Below are positions 23,070-30,996 of a DNA stretch of 64,000 nucleotides, piece by piece. The first letter of the stretch is position 1. Every line of letters starts with the position of its first letter. The position numbers were made by a program, and so were the translations under genes. The stretch lies in the NCBI GenBank assembly GCA_945885345.1, contig CAMCYP010000003.1, positions 1 to 64,000 on the forward strand, read 5' to 3'. The notes beneath the pieces are model-generated. The model was not told where the DNA came from. It was given only the letters and a program-made list of their open reading frames with translations, and ran no database searches. The stretch comes from Bordetella parapertussis. GTDB lineage: Bacteria; Pseudomonadota; Gammaproteobacteria; Burkholderiales; SG8-41.

Positions 23070-24287
23070 ATGATCTACAGTGCCTACCAGACGCAGGAAT
23101 ACGTACTGAACCCGATGCGGGAAGCCGCGATGATGGCGGCACCGATGTTCCTCGGTTACGGCGCCATTGCCGGCGGATTCCAGCCGCTGCGCCGCATGGC
23201 TGCAGTCTGTGAAGTCTTCACACTCGCCCGACTGACCCACAAACGCCCGGCGTTCGGCATCGAATCCATCATCTCCGGCAACCGGGAACTGGCGGTCACC
23301 GAAGAAGTTGTCCACGCCACGCCGTTCGCGACCCTGCTCCGCTTTCGCAAGGACACACCGGTACCGCAGCCGCGGGTGCTGATCGTCGCGCCGATGTCCG
23401 GACATTTTGCAACGCTGCTGCGTGAAACCGCGCGCACCATGCTGCGCGACCATGACGTTTACATCACCGACTGGCACAACGCGCGCGATGTGCCGATGGA
23501 AGCCGGCCGCTTCGGCATCGACGAATACATCGACCACATCATCGATTTCCTCAACGTGATGGGGCCGGGATCGCACCTGGTCTCGATCTGCCAGCCCTGT
23601 GTCGAAGCGCTTGCGGCAGTGGCGGTGATGTCCGAGGACAAACACCCGGCAACACCGGCCAGCCTGACGCTGATGGCGGGGCCGATCGACTGCCGCATCA
23701 ATCCGACCGGGGTCAACGAACTGGCCGCCAGCAAGCCCATCGACTGGTTCGAGCACAACCTGATTGAACATGTGCCGGTGCAATATGCCGGCGGGCGGCG
23801 GCGGGTCTATCCCGGCTTCGTGCAGCTCTCCGCCTTCCTCAACATGAATCTGCAACGCCACATCAAGTCGTTCAAGGACTACTACCAGCAGATCGTTGAC
23901 GGCGACCATGAAAAAGCTGCCGCAACGCGGCGTTTCTACGAAGAATATTTTGCGGTGTCGGATCTGCACGCCGATTTCTACCTGGAAACCGTAAAACTGG
24001 TATTCCAGGAACACGCGCTGGCGCTGGGCAAGCTGGCCTACCGTGGCCGCGTCATCAACCCGAAGACCATCCGCCGCACCGCGCTGCTGACGGTCGAAGG
24101 TGAACGCGATGACATCTGCGCGCTGGGCCAGACGCTGGCGGCGCAGGATCTGTGTTCACGGCTGCCGCAATATCTGCGCACCCACTATGTGCAGGCGGGT
24201 GTCGGTCACTACGGCGTATTCAGCGGCAAGCGCTGGGAGCGGCAGGTGTATCCGACGGTGCGGGACGTCATCTACTCGTCAGAATAG
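23070..24287 (+). CDS. phaZ: Intracellular polyhydroxyalkanoate depolymerase
   Basis: 405 residues, the normal length of short-chain intracellular PHB depolymerases. The catalytic Cys lies in 'VSICQPCVEALAAVAVM' near residue 180 (Cys replaces Ser of the lipase box). The catalytic Asp and His are expected in 'EGERDDICALGQT' and 'GVGHYGVFSGKRW'. Substrate is the storage polymer in granules; products are 3-hydroxybutyrate oligomers. The 3-hydroxybutyrate dehydrogenase gene lies convergent just downstream, which would complete PHB degradation. No phaC or phasin is in the window. Confidence 0.92.
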   Translation: MIYSAYQTQEYVLNPMREAAMMAAPMFLGYGAIAGGFQPLRRMAAVCEVFTLARLTHKRPAFGIESIISGNRELAVTEEVVHATPFATLLRFRKDTPVPQPRVLIVAPMSGHFATLLRETARTMLRDHDVYITDWHNARDVPMEAGRFGIDEYIDHIIDFLNVMGPGSHLVSICQPCVEALAAVAVMSEDKHPATPASLTLMAGPIDCRINPTGVNELAASKPIDWFEHNLIEHVPVQYAGGRRRVYPGFVQLSAFLNMNLQRHIKSFKDYYQQIVDGDHEKAAATRRFYEEYFAVSDLHADFYLETVKLVFQEHALALGKLAYRGRVINPKTIRRTALLTVEGERDDICALGQTLAAQDLCSRLPQYLRTHYVQAGVGHYGVFSGKRWERQVYPTVRDVIYSSE

Positions 24288-24338
24288 CTAGGACGAGCCG
24301 CTTGAGGCTCGCGGCACACTGAATCCCCGCCATATCCT

Positions 24339-24421
24339 GTCATTCCGGCGAAAGCCGGAATCCAGAACGGTAATCACAAATATGAAGTTGGTTACTGGAC
24401 CCCGGCTTTCGCCGGGGTGAC
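24339..24421. repeat. REP-like composite palindrome
   Basis: GTCATTCCGGCGAAAGCCGGAATCC and GGACCCCGGCTTTCGCCGGGGTGAC form two hairpins with mutually complementary outer arms. Same family as 19923-20006. It lies between the convergent phaZ and dehydrogenase genes, where it may help end transcription. Confidence 0.82.
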
Positions 24422-24437
24422 GAATATTTTTTGGTAA

Positions 24438-25220
24438 CTATTGTGCCGTCCACCCGCCGTCAATCGCCTGCAACGTGCCGGTAATCGACGCCGCATCATC
24501 GCTCGCCAGGAAACACGCCAGCGCCGCCACCTGCTCCACGGTCACAAATTTTTTGGTCGGCTGCGCCGCGAGCAGCACATCACTCACCACCTGCGCTTCG
24601 GTGATGCCGCGCGCCCTCGCGGTATCCGGAATCTGCTTTTCCACCAGCGGCGTCAGCACGTAACCCGGGCAGATCGCGTTGCAGGTGATGCCGAAGGTCG
24701 CGGTTTCCAGCGCAACGGTTTTGGTCAGGCCGGCAACGCCGTGCTTGGCCGCGACATAGGCAGACTTGAAGGGAGAGGCCACCAGCGCGTGCGCCGACGC
24801 GATGTTGATGATGCGCCCCCACTTTTTCTGCTTCATGCCCGGCACCGTGTGGCGGATGGTATGGAACAGTGCCACCAGGTTGATGGCGATGATGGCATCC
24901 CATTTTTCCGGGGGAAAATCCTCAATGGGTGAGACAAACTGGATGCCGGCATTGTTGACCAGGATATCCACCGTGCCGAAAGCGGCCGTGGCCTTGACGA
25001 TCATCGCAGCGATGGCCGCGGGTTTGCTCATGTCGGCGCCGTCATAAAGCACCGTAACGCCGTGCTCGCGCGCAATGCGGCTGCGCAGGGCTTCAATCTC
25101 GGTGCCGTTGCCGAGACCATTGAGCATGATGTTGACGCCGCGCGCGGCCAAAGCCTCGGCCACGCCCAGCCCGATGCTGCTGGTGGATCCGGTGACGACA
25201 GCGCTTTTACCTTTCAGCAT
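24438..25220 (-). CDS. 3-hydroxybutyrate dehydrogenase (SDR family)
   Basis: 260 residues. The Rossmann motif reads 'TGSTSSIGLG', with Ser where almost all family members have Gly (TGxxxGIG). The remaining motifs are normal: 'NNAGIQFV', catalytic Ser in 'NIASAHAL', Tyr and Lys in 'YVAAKHG', and the C-terminal 'GGWTAQ' typical of BdhA. It should oxidise 3-hydroxybutyrate to acetoacetate with NAD+, downstream of PhaZ. The Gly-to-Ser change may affect cofactor binding but the fold looks intact. GGAGGGAT precedes the start. Confidence 0.88.
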   Translation of the reverse strand: MLKGKSAVVTGSTSSIGLGVAEALAARGVNIMLNGLGNGTEIEALRSRIAREHGVTVLYDGADMSKPAAIAAMIVKATAAFGTVDILVNNAGIQFVSPIEDFPPEKWDAIIAINLVALFHTIRHTVPGMKQKKWGRIINIASAHALVASPFKSAYVAAKHGVAGLTKTVALETATFGITCNAICPGYVLTPLVEKQIPDTARARGITEAQVVSDVLLAAQPTKKFVTVEQVAALACFLASDDAASITGTLQAIDGGWTAQ

Positions 25221-25303
25221 GACGATCCCTCCAATGGACGCGGACAGGTCAATAAATACGCAAAGCTACGCAAAATACGGGCCAGCCGCCAGCGACCGGA
25301 AAC

Positions 25304-25348
25304 AAAAAGGCCGGCAGGCCGCTCCGTTATGGGAGCCGCCTGCCGGCC
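25304..25348 (-). terminator. Rho-independent terminator of the peroxiredoxin gene
   Basis: On the minus strand GGCCGGCAGGC...GCCTGCCGGCC forms an 11-bp stem followed by TTTTTG, ending the transcript about 20 bases after the stop codon. Confidence 0.88.
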
Positions 25349-25365
25349 GGAGCCACAGCCTTCAC

Positions 25366-25827
25366 TCAGAGCTTGCGCAATTCGGCCAGCAGTTCGTCGC
25401 TGGTCGGAATGGTGCCCTGCGGATAGACCTTGGCGTAACGCACCACGCCTTTGGCATCAATCACGTAGGCCGCGCGTTTGTCCATGCCGCGCTCATCGTT
25501 GAAAATGCCAAAGGCCTTGCCAACCGCGCCATGCGGCCAGTAGTCGGACAGCAGCGGAAACGGCACCCCGCCGAGATGGTCAGACCAGGCCTTGAGGGAC
25601 GGCAGCGGATCAGCGCTGAGTTGCAGGATTTCACAGTTCAGCTTCTTGAATTCTTCGTAGTTCGCACGGAACCCGTTGACTTGGTTCGTTCATCCGCCGG
25701 TGAAGGCAAAGGGCATGAACGCAACCACGATCGGCCGTCCCTTGAAACCGGACAACGCGACCTTCTGGTCAGAATTGTGCGCGGCCAGAGCAAAATCCGG
25801 CGCGGCGCTGCCTGCTTGAATTTCCAT
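25366..25827 (-). CDS. Selenocysteine peroxiredoxin with in-frame UGA (Sec46)
   Basis: The frame from ATG 25827 (GGAGAACCTCC upstream) is broken once by TGA at 25690-25692. It then continues in the same frame to 25366, giving 153 residues. The UGA lies in 'FMPFAFTGG-U-TNQV', exactly where AhpC/TSA peroxiredoxins have the peroxidatic Cys ('FTPVCTTE'). The C half has 'LLSDYWPHGAVGKAFG' and 'AAYVIDAKGVVRYAKVY', as in one-Cys-type AhpE/BCP-like members. Sec would act as the peroxidatic residue reducing peroxides. A SECIS-like hairpin follows the UGA. The track lists only a 66-aa C-terminal piece. Confidence 0.92.
25666..25676 (-). promoter_or_regulatory. Candidate SECIS hairpin of the peroxiredoxin gene
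   Basis: On the minus strand ACGG-GTT-CCGT, a four-bp stem with a GTT triloop starting 13 bases after the UGA. A further C-G pair can form across a bulged A. It is weaker than the other two candidates. Confidence 0.5.
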
Positions 25828-25889
25828 GGAGGTTCTCCTGATGATTGTTGAACTGCGGCAACAGGATATCACCGCGCCGCACAAACCGG

Positions 25890-27044
25890 TCAGGCGTGTC
25901 GCGCGTCCAGTTGCAGCATGACTGCCGATGCCGCCAGCAAAGCCCCGGCCAGCAGCAGGCCGCTGGAAAAACCAAAACCCGCGGCCAGCAAAGCGCTCGC
26001 CGCCAGCGGGCCGAGAATCTGCCCCAGGGCAAAGGACGCGGTCATCGCCGCAGTCAGCGGCACAACATGGACACCCGCCACTGCACGCGCCTCCTGGATG
26101 CTCAGCATGGTGATCACCATGAACGTGCCGCCGACACACAGCGCGGCAACCATGATCGCCGCCAGGCCGCTGCAGAACGCCGGCAACACCACACCCACGG
26201 CCATCACCAGATGGCAGGCCGCCCACACGCGGCGCGGTGCATGGCCGCGCAACAGCCCCGCCGCAAAAATCGTCGAGATCATCGCCGCAGCGCCGAACAC
26301 CGGCCATGCCCAGCCGAAAATTGCCGGATCGCGGATGATCCCGCGCGCCATCGCCGGCAGGAAAGTCGCCGGGATGATGTAGCCAAATCCTGCAACGCCG
26401 AAACAGAAAATCAGCAATGTCGCGTCACGGCTCCACGGTACGCGGCCGGCGGGCGCACGCAGCGCTTGGGATTGCACGGCACCGCGACCGCTGCGGTAGG
26501 TGGGCCATACCGCCGCAGTGGCCGCCAGTGCCAGCGCGCCCATGACAATCCATACCGTCGCTGAATGCACAGACCATTGCATCAACACGACACAGAATAT
26601 GCCGACCACCATCGTGCCGGCCCCGACACCGGCAAAAATCAGGCTGCTCAATACCGGCCGCTGCAGCGCCGCCAGCCGGTCAAGGCACCAGGAAAACGCA
26701 AAAATCGCAATCCACGCATTGGCAATACCCGCAACCAGCCGCAGTACCAGCCACAACAGATAGTGATCGACCACGCCCATGGCCAGCGTGGCCGCACCGA
26801 TCAGCAGCATGCTGCCGAGTACAGCCTTGTCGTCGCGCACGCGTAACCGCATCGCAAACAATGAACCGAGCAGGTAACCCAGATAGTTGGCCGAAGCCAG
26901 CCAGCCGCCGGCAACGATGCTGAGGCCGGCATCGTCCTGCATCATCGGCAGGATCGGCGTGAATGCAAAACGGCCGATGCCCATGGCCACCGCCAGCGCC
27001 AGCGCGCCGGCGAGTGCTATGCGTAAAGCAGAAACCTGTGCCAT
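25890..27044 (-). CDS. YbfB/YjiJ family MFS transporter
   Basis: 384 residues from ATG 27044 (track start 27080 lacks a ribosome site). Twelve hydrophobic segments are visible. The first, 'ALAVAMGIGRFAFTPILPMM', carries the G-I-G-R-F-x-(F/Y)-T-P-I-L-P motif that marks this family, and 'GGWLASANYLGYLLGS' follows. The family is a set of uncharacterised exporters often near Bug genes and LysR regulators. The gene starts 63 bases upstream of the peroxiredoxin gene on the same strand, so co-expression is possible. Confidence 0.9.
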   Translation of the reverse strand: MAQVSALRIALAGALALAVAMGIGRFAFTPILPMMQDDAGLSIVAGGWLASANYLGYLLGSLFAMRLRVRDDKAVLGSMLLIGAATLAMGVVDHYLLWLVLRLVAGIANAWIAIFAFSWCLDRLAALQRPVLSSLIFAGVGAGTMVVGIFCVVLMQWSVHSATVWIVMGALALAATAAVWPTYRSGRGAVQSQALRAPAGRVPWSRDATLLIFCFGVAGFGYIIPATFLPAMARGIIRDPAIFGWAWPVFGAAAMISTIFAAGLLRGHAPRRVWAACHLVMAVGVVLPAFCSGLAAIMVAALCVGGTFMVITMLSIQEARAVAGVHVVPLTAAMTASFALGQILGPLAASALLAAGFGFSSGLLLAGALLAASAVMLQLDARHA

Positions 27045-27087
27045 GGAGCCCGGAATATAACTGATCTGGCGAAATGTCAATTAATTC

Positions 27088-27106
27088 AATAAAAACAACA
27101 AGTTAT
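27088..27106 (+). promoter_or_regulatory. AT-rich 19-mer (IHF-like)
   Basis: AATAAAAACAACAAGTTAT, preceded by TTAATTC. It lies in the divergent intergenic region between the MFS gene and the DUF1653 gene. Confidence 0.42.
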
Positions 27107-27217
27107 GATATAACCATGGCATGATGCAATTAACTGACACGATTGTACTGGCGGCCATGCTGGTAACTTCCGCGCCAGTCACGTAAAAAGCACTCCCTGC
27201 AATCCACTGAAACCACC

Positions 27218-27439
27218 ATGGCATCAGCACCCGCAATGATCGAACCCGGCCGTTACCGCCACTACAAAGGCAATGAATACGAAGTGATCGGCATCGCCAG
27301 CCATTCGGAAACACTGGAGCCGATGGTGGTCTATCGCAAACTTTACGACGACGGCGGCATGTGGGTGCGACCGGCAGCGATGTTCGCCGAAGACGTCGTC
27401 ATCAACGGCAGAACCCAGCCGCGTTTCACGCGGCTGTAA
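27218..27439 (+). CDS. DUF1653 family protein
   Basis: 73 residues. 'GRYRHYKGNEYEVIGIASHSETLEPMVVY' and 'GMWVRPAAMFAEDVVINGRTQPRF' match the small DUF1653 fold, a compact beta barrel of unknown function that often appears alone or fused to nucleotide-related enzymes. The YlqF-like GTPase gene starts 13 bases later, so the two are probably one operon. Confidence 0.9.
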   Translation: MASAPAMIEPGRYRHYKGNEYEVIGIASHSETLEPMVVYRKLYDDGGMWVRPAAMFAEDVVINGRTQPRFTRL

Positions 27440-27452
27440 CAGGTCACACAAC

Positions 27453-28361
27453 ATGAGCATCAACTGGTTCCCCGGCCACATGGCCGTCGCGGTCAAAAAA
27501 ATCCAGGACGCGATGGCCGATCACGACGTGGTGATCGAAATCCTCGACGCGCGCTGCCCGATGGCCAGCGCCAATCCGCTGATCGAATCGCTGCGCCTCC
27601 ACCGCCAGCGACCGTGCCTGAAGGTGCTGAACAAAATGGACGTGGCGGATGCGGCGGTTACGCCGCAGTGGCTGTCATTGTTCAACGCTCAGAAAAATGT
27701 GCATGCGATTGCACTGTCGGCGAAAAAACCGGGCGATGCCCAAAAAATCGTCGCCGCCGCGAAAAAACTGGCGCCGCACCGCAACGACAATTTCAAACCG
27801 CTGCGCATGCTGGTCATGGGCGTTCCCAACGTCGGCAAATCGACGCTGATCAATGCGCTGCTCAAACAGCGCAAGGCCAAGGTCGGCGATGAACCGGCAG
27901 TGACCAAGGCGCTGGCGCGTTACGACCTGTCACCTACGGTCAGCCTCACCGACTCGCCGGGACTGATGTGGCCGAAAATTGAACACCCGGACGACGGCCT
28001 GATGCTCGCCGCCAGCCACATCATCGGCAGCAAGGCCTATATCGAATCCGAAGTCGCAATCCGTCTGGCGGAAATCCTGCTGGAACGCTACCCCAAAGCG
28101 CTGGCGGTGCGTTACGGCCTGGCGGGTGATGGCCAATCGCTGGATGGTGTCGGCGTGATTGAAGCGGTTGCCGCCAAGCGTGGCTTCAAGCTCAAGGGCG
28201 GGGATTTTGATTTCGACAAGGCCGCGCTGGCGCTGCTGGGGGATTACCGCAGTGGCGCGCTGGGAAAAGTAAGCCTGGAGACGCCGGCATCACGAACTGC
28301 CAGGCTGCCGGCCAGCGGCAAGAACAAGGATGCGATCGAGGATGCGACAGACGCGGAATAA
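27453..28361 (+). CDS. Ribosome biogenesis GTPase YlqF/RbgA family
   Basis: 302 residues with the circularly permuted GTPase order: G4 'NKMD' at 60-63 comes before G1 'GVPNVGKST' at 123-131 and G3 'DSPG' at 167-170. The N terminus 'MSINWFPGHMAVAVKKIQ' is the family signature. YlqF-type proteins assist maturation of the 50S subunit. The C-terminal domain is the usual length. The gene is coupled to DUF1653. Confidence 0.93.
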   Translation: MSINWFPGHMAVAVKKIQDAMADHDVVIEILDARCPMASANPLIESLRLHRQRPCLKVLNKMDVADAAVTPQWLSLFNAQKNVHAIALSAKKPGDAQKIVAAAKKLAPHRNDNFKPLRMLVMGVPNVGKSTLINALLKQRKAKVGDEPAVTKALARYDLSPTVSLTDSPGLMWPKIEHPDDGLMLAASHIIGSKAYIESEVAIRLAEILLERYPKALAVRYGLAGDGQSLDGVGVIEAVAAKRGFKLKGGDFDFDKAALALLGDYRSGALGKVSLETPASRTARLPASGKNKDAIEDATDAE

Positions 28362-28440
28362 ACCGCATGTCCAGCCGCCCGATGCAGAGCGAAGCGCGTA
28401 TAGTGGATCGATACGCAAAATGCGCGTTTAAGGACACATC

Positions 28441-28596
28441 ATGACCGACCCGGACTACATCGCCGCCTATCAAAAAATCGCCAGCAAATACGAGAACAAC
28501 CAGTCCACGATGGAAGACTATCTGGAAGCAATGAAAAAGCTGAAAGAGAAGTACCTGAAGGACAACACCGCCGGCGTGTTGCCAGTCGTACCCTGA
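28441..28596 (+). CDS. Small hypothetical protein, 51 aa
   Basis: Too short for the ORF track. ATG 28441 has AAGGACA about five bases upstream and the frame runs to TGA 28594-28596. The product begins 'MTDPDYIAAYQKIASKYE' and continues 'MEDYLEAMKKLKEKYLKDN', which looks like a charged, mostly helical protein. No signal peptide or family recognised. It lies 79 bases after the YlqF gene and convergent with a Bug receptor. Confidence 0.6.
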   Translation: MTDPDYIAAYQKIASKYENNQSTMEDYLEAMKKLKEKYLKDNTAGVLPVVP

Positions 28597-28613
28597 CCCC
28601 AGGGCCGCAGGCC

Positions 28614-29627
28614 CTATTTCTGTAAACCCAGATCTCCAAGTATGGCTTGGTGCGCCGCGAGTTGCTGTTCCAGAAACGCCTTGGTATCACGGTTATTCAG
28701 GTACTCGTCAATCCAGTAGTTGCGCTCCAGCGCCGTCTTCCATTCTGGCATGGTCGCGAGTTTCGCAAACACACCTTCCCAGTAACTGATTTGTCCCGTG
28801 CTCATGCCCTGCGGGCCGACCACAACGCGCCAGGCCGTGTAGGAGGCCTCGATGCCCTGTTCCCGCCAGGTTGGTATCCCTGCGAGGGAGCCCGACAACC
28901 GCTGCGGGGAAGTAACAGCAATCGCGCGCACCCGGCCTGATTGCAGTTGCGACACCGCAGCTGGTGCCGCAACAGGCACCACGTCAACATGTCCGCCGAG
29001 CAAATCCGATACGGCATTGGCGCCTGATTTGTACACCACGTTCAGCGTGTTTTTGACATCGACGCCGCCAGCCTTCAATGCGGAAGCGAGTGCGATGTGA
29101 TTGGCACCGCCCAGCGCGGTAGCAATCCCTAGAGACAGGCTCTGTGGATCCCGGCGCAGGCGCGCCATCAGATCCCGCGCATCTTTCAACGGCGAATCCG
29201 CCTTGACGATCACAACCACATTGTCCGAATACAGTCTGGAGATCGGCGTCAGGTCTCGGTAATCGATCTTGCCGATGCCCATCAGCCGGTTGGTGACGAT
29301 GCCCGGTGACGACAGTGAAATGTAATTTCCGTTGCCGGCGTACTGGTTCAAGTACTGGTATGCGACGGTGCCGCCGGCACCGGGTTTGTTGATGACCACG
29401 CTGCCGGCAGACAGTAGTTGCCCCTGATCAAAAAGACTTTTGATCATCCGGCCCGCCGTGTCAAGGCCAGCCCCGGCGCCCGACGGAATCACTATTTCCA
29501 CAGCATTGGCCGTCGGTTTCCAGTCTGCACCATTAGCTACTGCAGCCGCCATCAGCGCACTCGCACAAACCGTACGGACGAAGGCCTGAGCAAGCGCCGC
29601 CGGCGTTACTTTAAATTTCAGCTGCAT
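28614..29627 (-). CDS. Bug-like tripartite tricarboxylate receptor, divergent member
   Basis: 337 residues with a signal peptide ('ALMAAAVANGAD') and GGAGGAG-type ribosome site. The mature start 'VEIVIPSGAGAGLDTAGRMI' replaces the usual 'PVRxIVPFPPGG' but keeps the fold pattern; 'VVINKPGAGGTVAYQYLNQYAGNGNYI' is the family's ligand-proximal segment. It is the last gene of an operon after a GrdB-like selenoprotein and a dioxygenase, so it probably binds the compound that these enzymes act on. Confidence 0.88.
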   Translation of the reverse strand: MQLKFKVTPAALAQAFVRTVCASALMAAAVANGADWKPTANAVEIVIPSGAGAGLDTAGRMIKSLFDQGQLLSAGSVVINKPGAGGTVAYQYLNQYAGNGNYISLSSPGIVTNRLMGIGKIDYRDLTPISRLYSDNVVVIVKADSPLKDARDLMARLRRDPQSLSLGIATALGGANHIALASALKAGGVDVKNTLNVVYKSGANAVSDLLGGHVDVVPVAAPAAVSQLQSGRVRAIAVTSPQRLSGSLAGIPTWREQGIEASYTAWRVVVGPQGMSTGQISYWEGVFAKLATMPEWKTALERNYWIDEYLNNRDTKAFLEQQLAAHQAILGDLGLQK

Positions 29628-29698
29628 GGTGTTCTCCTCCAGTACGCCCGTGATCCGGGTTTTTTTTGTGAACTGGTTGCTTACCGTATTACTGCATA

Positions 29699-30931
29699 TC
29701 AGCCGCTGCCAATCGTATGGCGAATCCGCCGCGGTACCAGATTGTTCACGGCGAAGTGCTTTTCCAGCGTGTCCTGGCTTTGCAGTGTCCGCGCATGCAA
29801 CTCAAACAGCAGTTCGCCTGCTGCGGTCTGCCCCCAGAACCAGTCCTGGATGCTTTCCACGGTGTGCACACCTGGTTGAGCCATCACGGATTCCGAGTAA
29901 AACGTTTTCAGTTCATCACAGGCAAGGCGCAACGCGTCGATAGGCAGGATATCGTCGCGAAATGCCGGTGCCGGTCTGCCCGCCGCCCAGGCTGCGATGA
30001 ATGCCGCCGACTCTTCGAACGAAACACCGGCAACACCGGTAGCAGTCCGACCACGCTGCTGCACGGCAAGATCATGCCAGGCCCGCAACTGGGAAAGTTC
30101 TGCTTCCACCTTCTGCAGCAGCGTAGCGTTGACCATGTCAGTCGCAAAACTGATCGGGCAGGCCATGCCTTCCTGGCCCTCTTCGACATTGATGGCTGGA
30201 GCCTCTTCCGGATAATCCTCAAGCACCGGCCCCGAAGGCAGCTCCAGAAGACTGAGTGCTGCCTTGACTACCCGACGCTGAAATGCCGGCTCGTTCGGCA
30301 CCCCAAGCGGCCGCCCGAGCACAAAAGGCACCCACAGCGAACGCGGCGGACGGATGGCCTCGGCATGTTCACGCACCAGACTGATGTTGACGGTGGCGAT
30401 GCCCTCTTCTTCGATATACAGGGATAGTGCGCAGACTGCGCACGTGCAGTTGGGTCAAACCGGCGTCAGCAGAACCGCATCGACCTTGTCTTTCTTCAGC
30501 AGCCCAGCGACCTCACGGGCCTTGGCTTCCATGCGGGTCACCGGCGACCCCGCGCCCATGAATGAATAATGGAAGTCGGCCACAGATCCGATGAAACCTT
30601 CGACCGCCAGTTCGTGCAGGCGATCGATCGGGAAAGCGACATTAAGGTCCTGCTGAAAACCGCTGCGGTCGAAATTCGTCGATAACTGGCTCATTACGAT
30701 ATCCGCGCTGCCCGCACCGCCCGGCAGTACGCGGTAGTCGCAGCGCGCGTTGCCCTGCCCGAACGGACGGTCACTGCGCAAATGCAGTCCGGCCGTGGTC
30801 ACAATAGCAACCCGCCGCTGCGACAGCTCTGGCCCGGAAGCCCAAGCCTTGATGCCGAACCGGGGCAGGTTCGGAATCTTTTCCAGCATGTGTGCACGCT
30901 CCCATTCCGGGAGATCGGCAAGCCTCACCAT
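29699..30931 (-). CDS. GrdB/PrdB-family selenoprotein with in-frame UGA (Sec159)
   Basis: Two track ORFs (30455-30931 and the frame ending at 29699) join through one TGA at 30455-30457, giving 410 residues. The site reads 'VDAVLLTPV-U-PNCTCAVCAL', i.e. U-x2-C-x-C-x2-C, in the position where glycine/sarcosine/betaine/D-proline reductase B subunits carry Sec. The N half contains 'GLHLRSDRPFG' and 'DLNVAFPIDRLHELAVEGFIG', typical of the family. In anaerobes the partner subunits and thioredoxin are nearby; here the neighbours are a TauD-type dioxygenase and a Bug receptor. A perfect SECIS hairpin follows the UGA. The substrate is unknown. Confidence 0.92.
30427..30443 (-). promoter_or_regulatory. 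Candidate SECIS hairpin of the GrdB-like gene
   Basis: On the minus strand GTGCGCA-GTC-TGCGCAC: a perfect seven-bp stem with triloop GTC, starting exactly 11 bases after the UGA. This is the clearest of the three SECIS candidates. Confidence 0.8.
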
Positions 30932-30996
30932 CAGTTACTCCTCCTCGCCTGCAGCGCGGTCTCAGCCAGTTCGCCGGCCGCGCGGATGTTGTTTTT

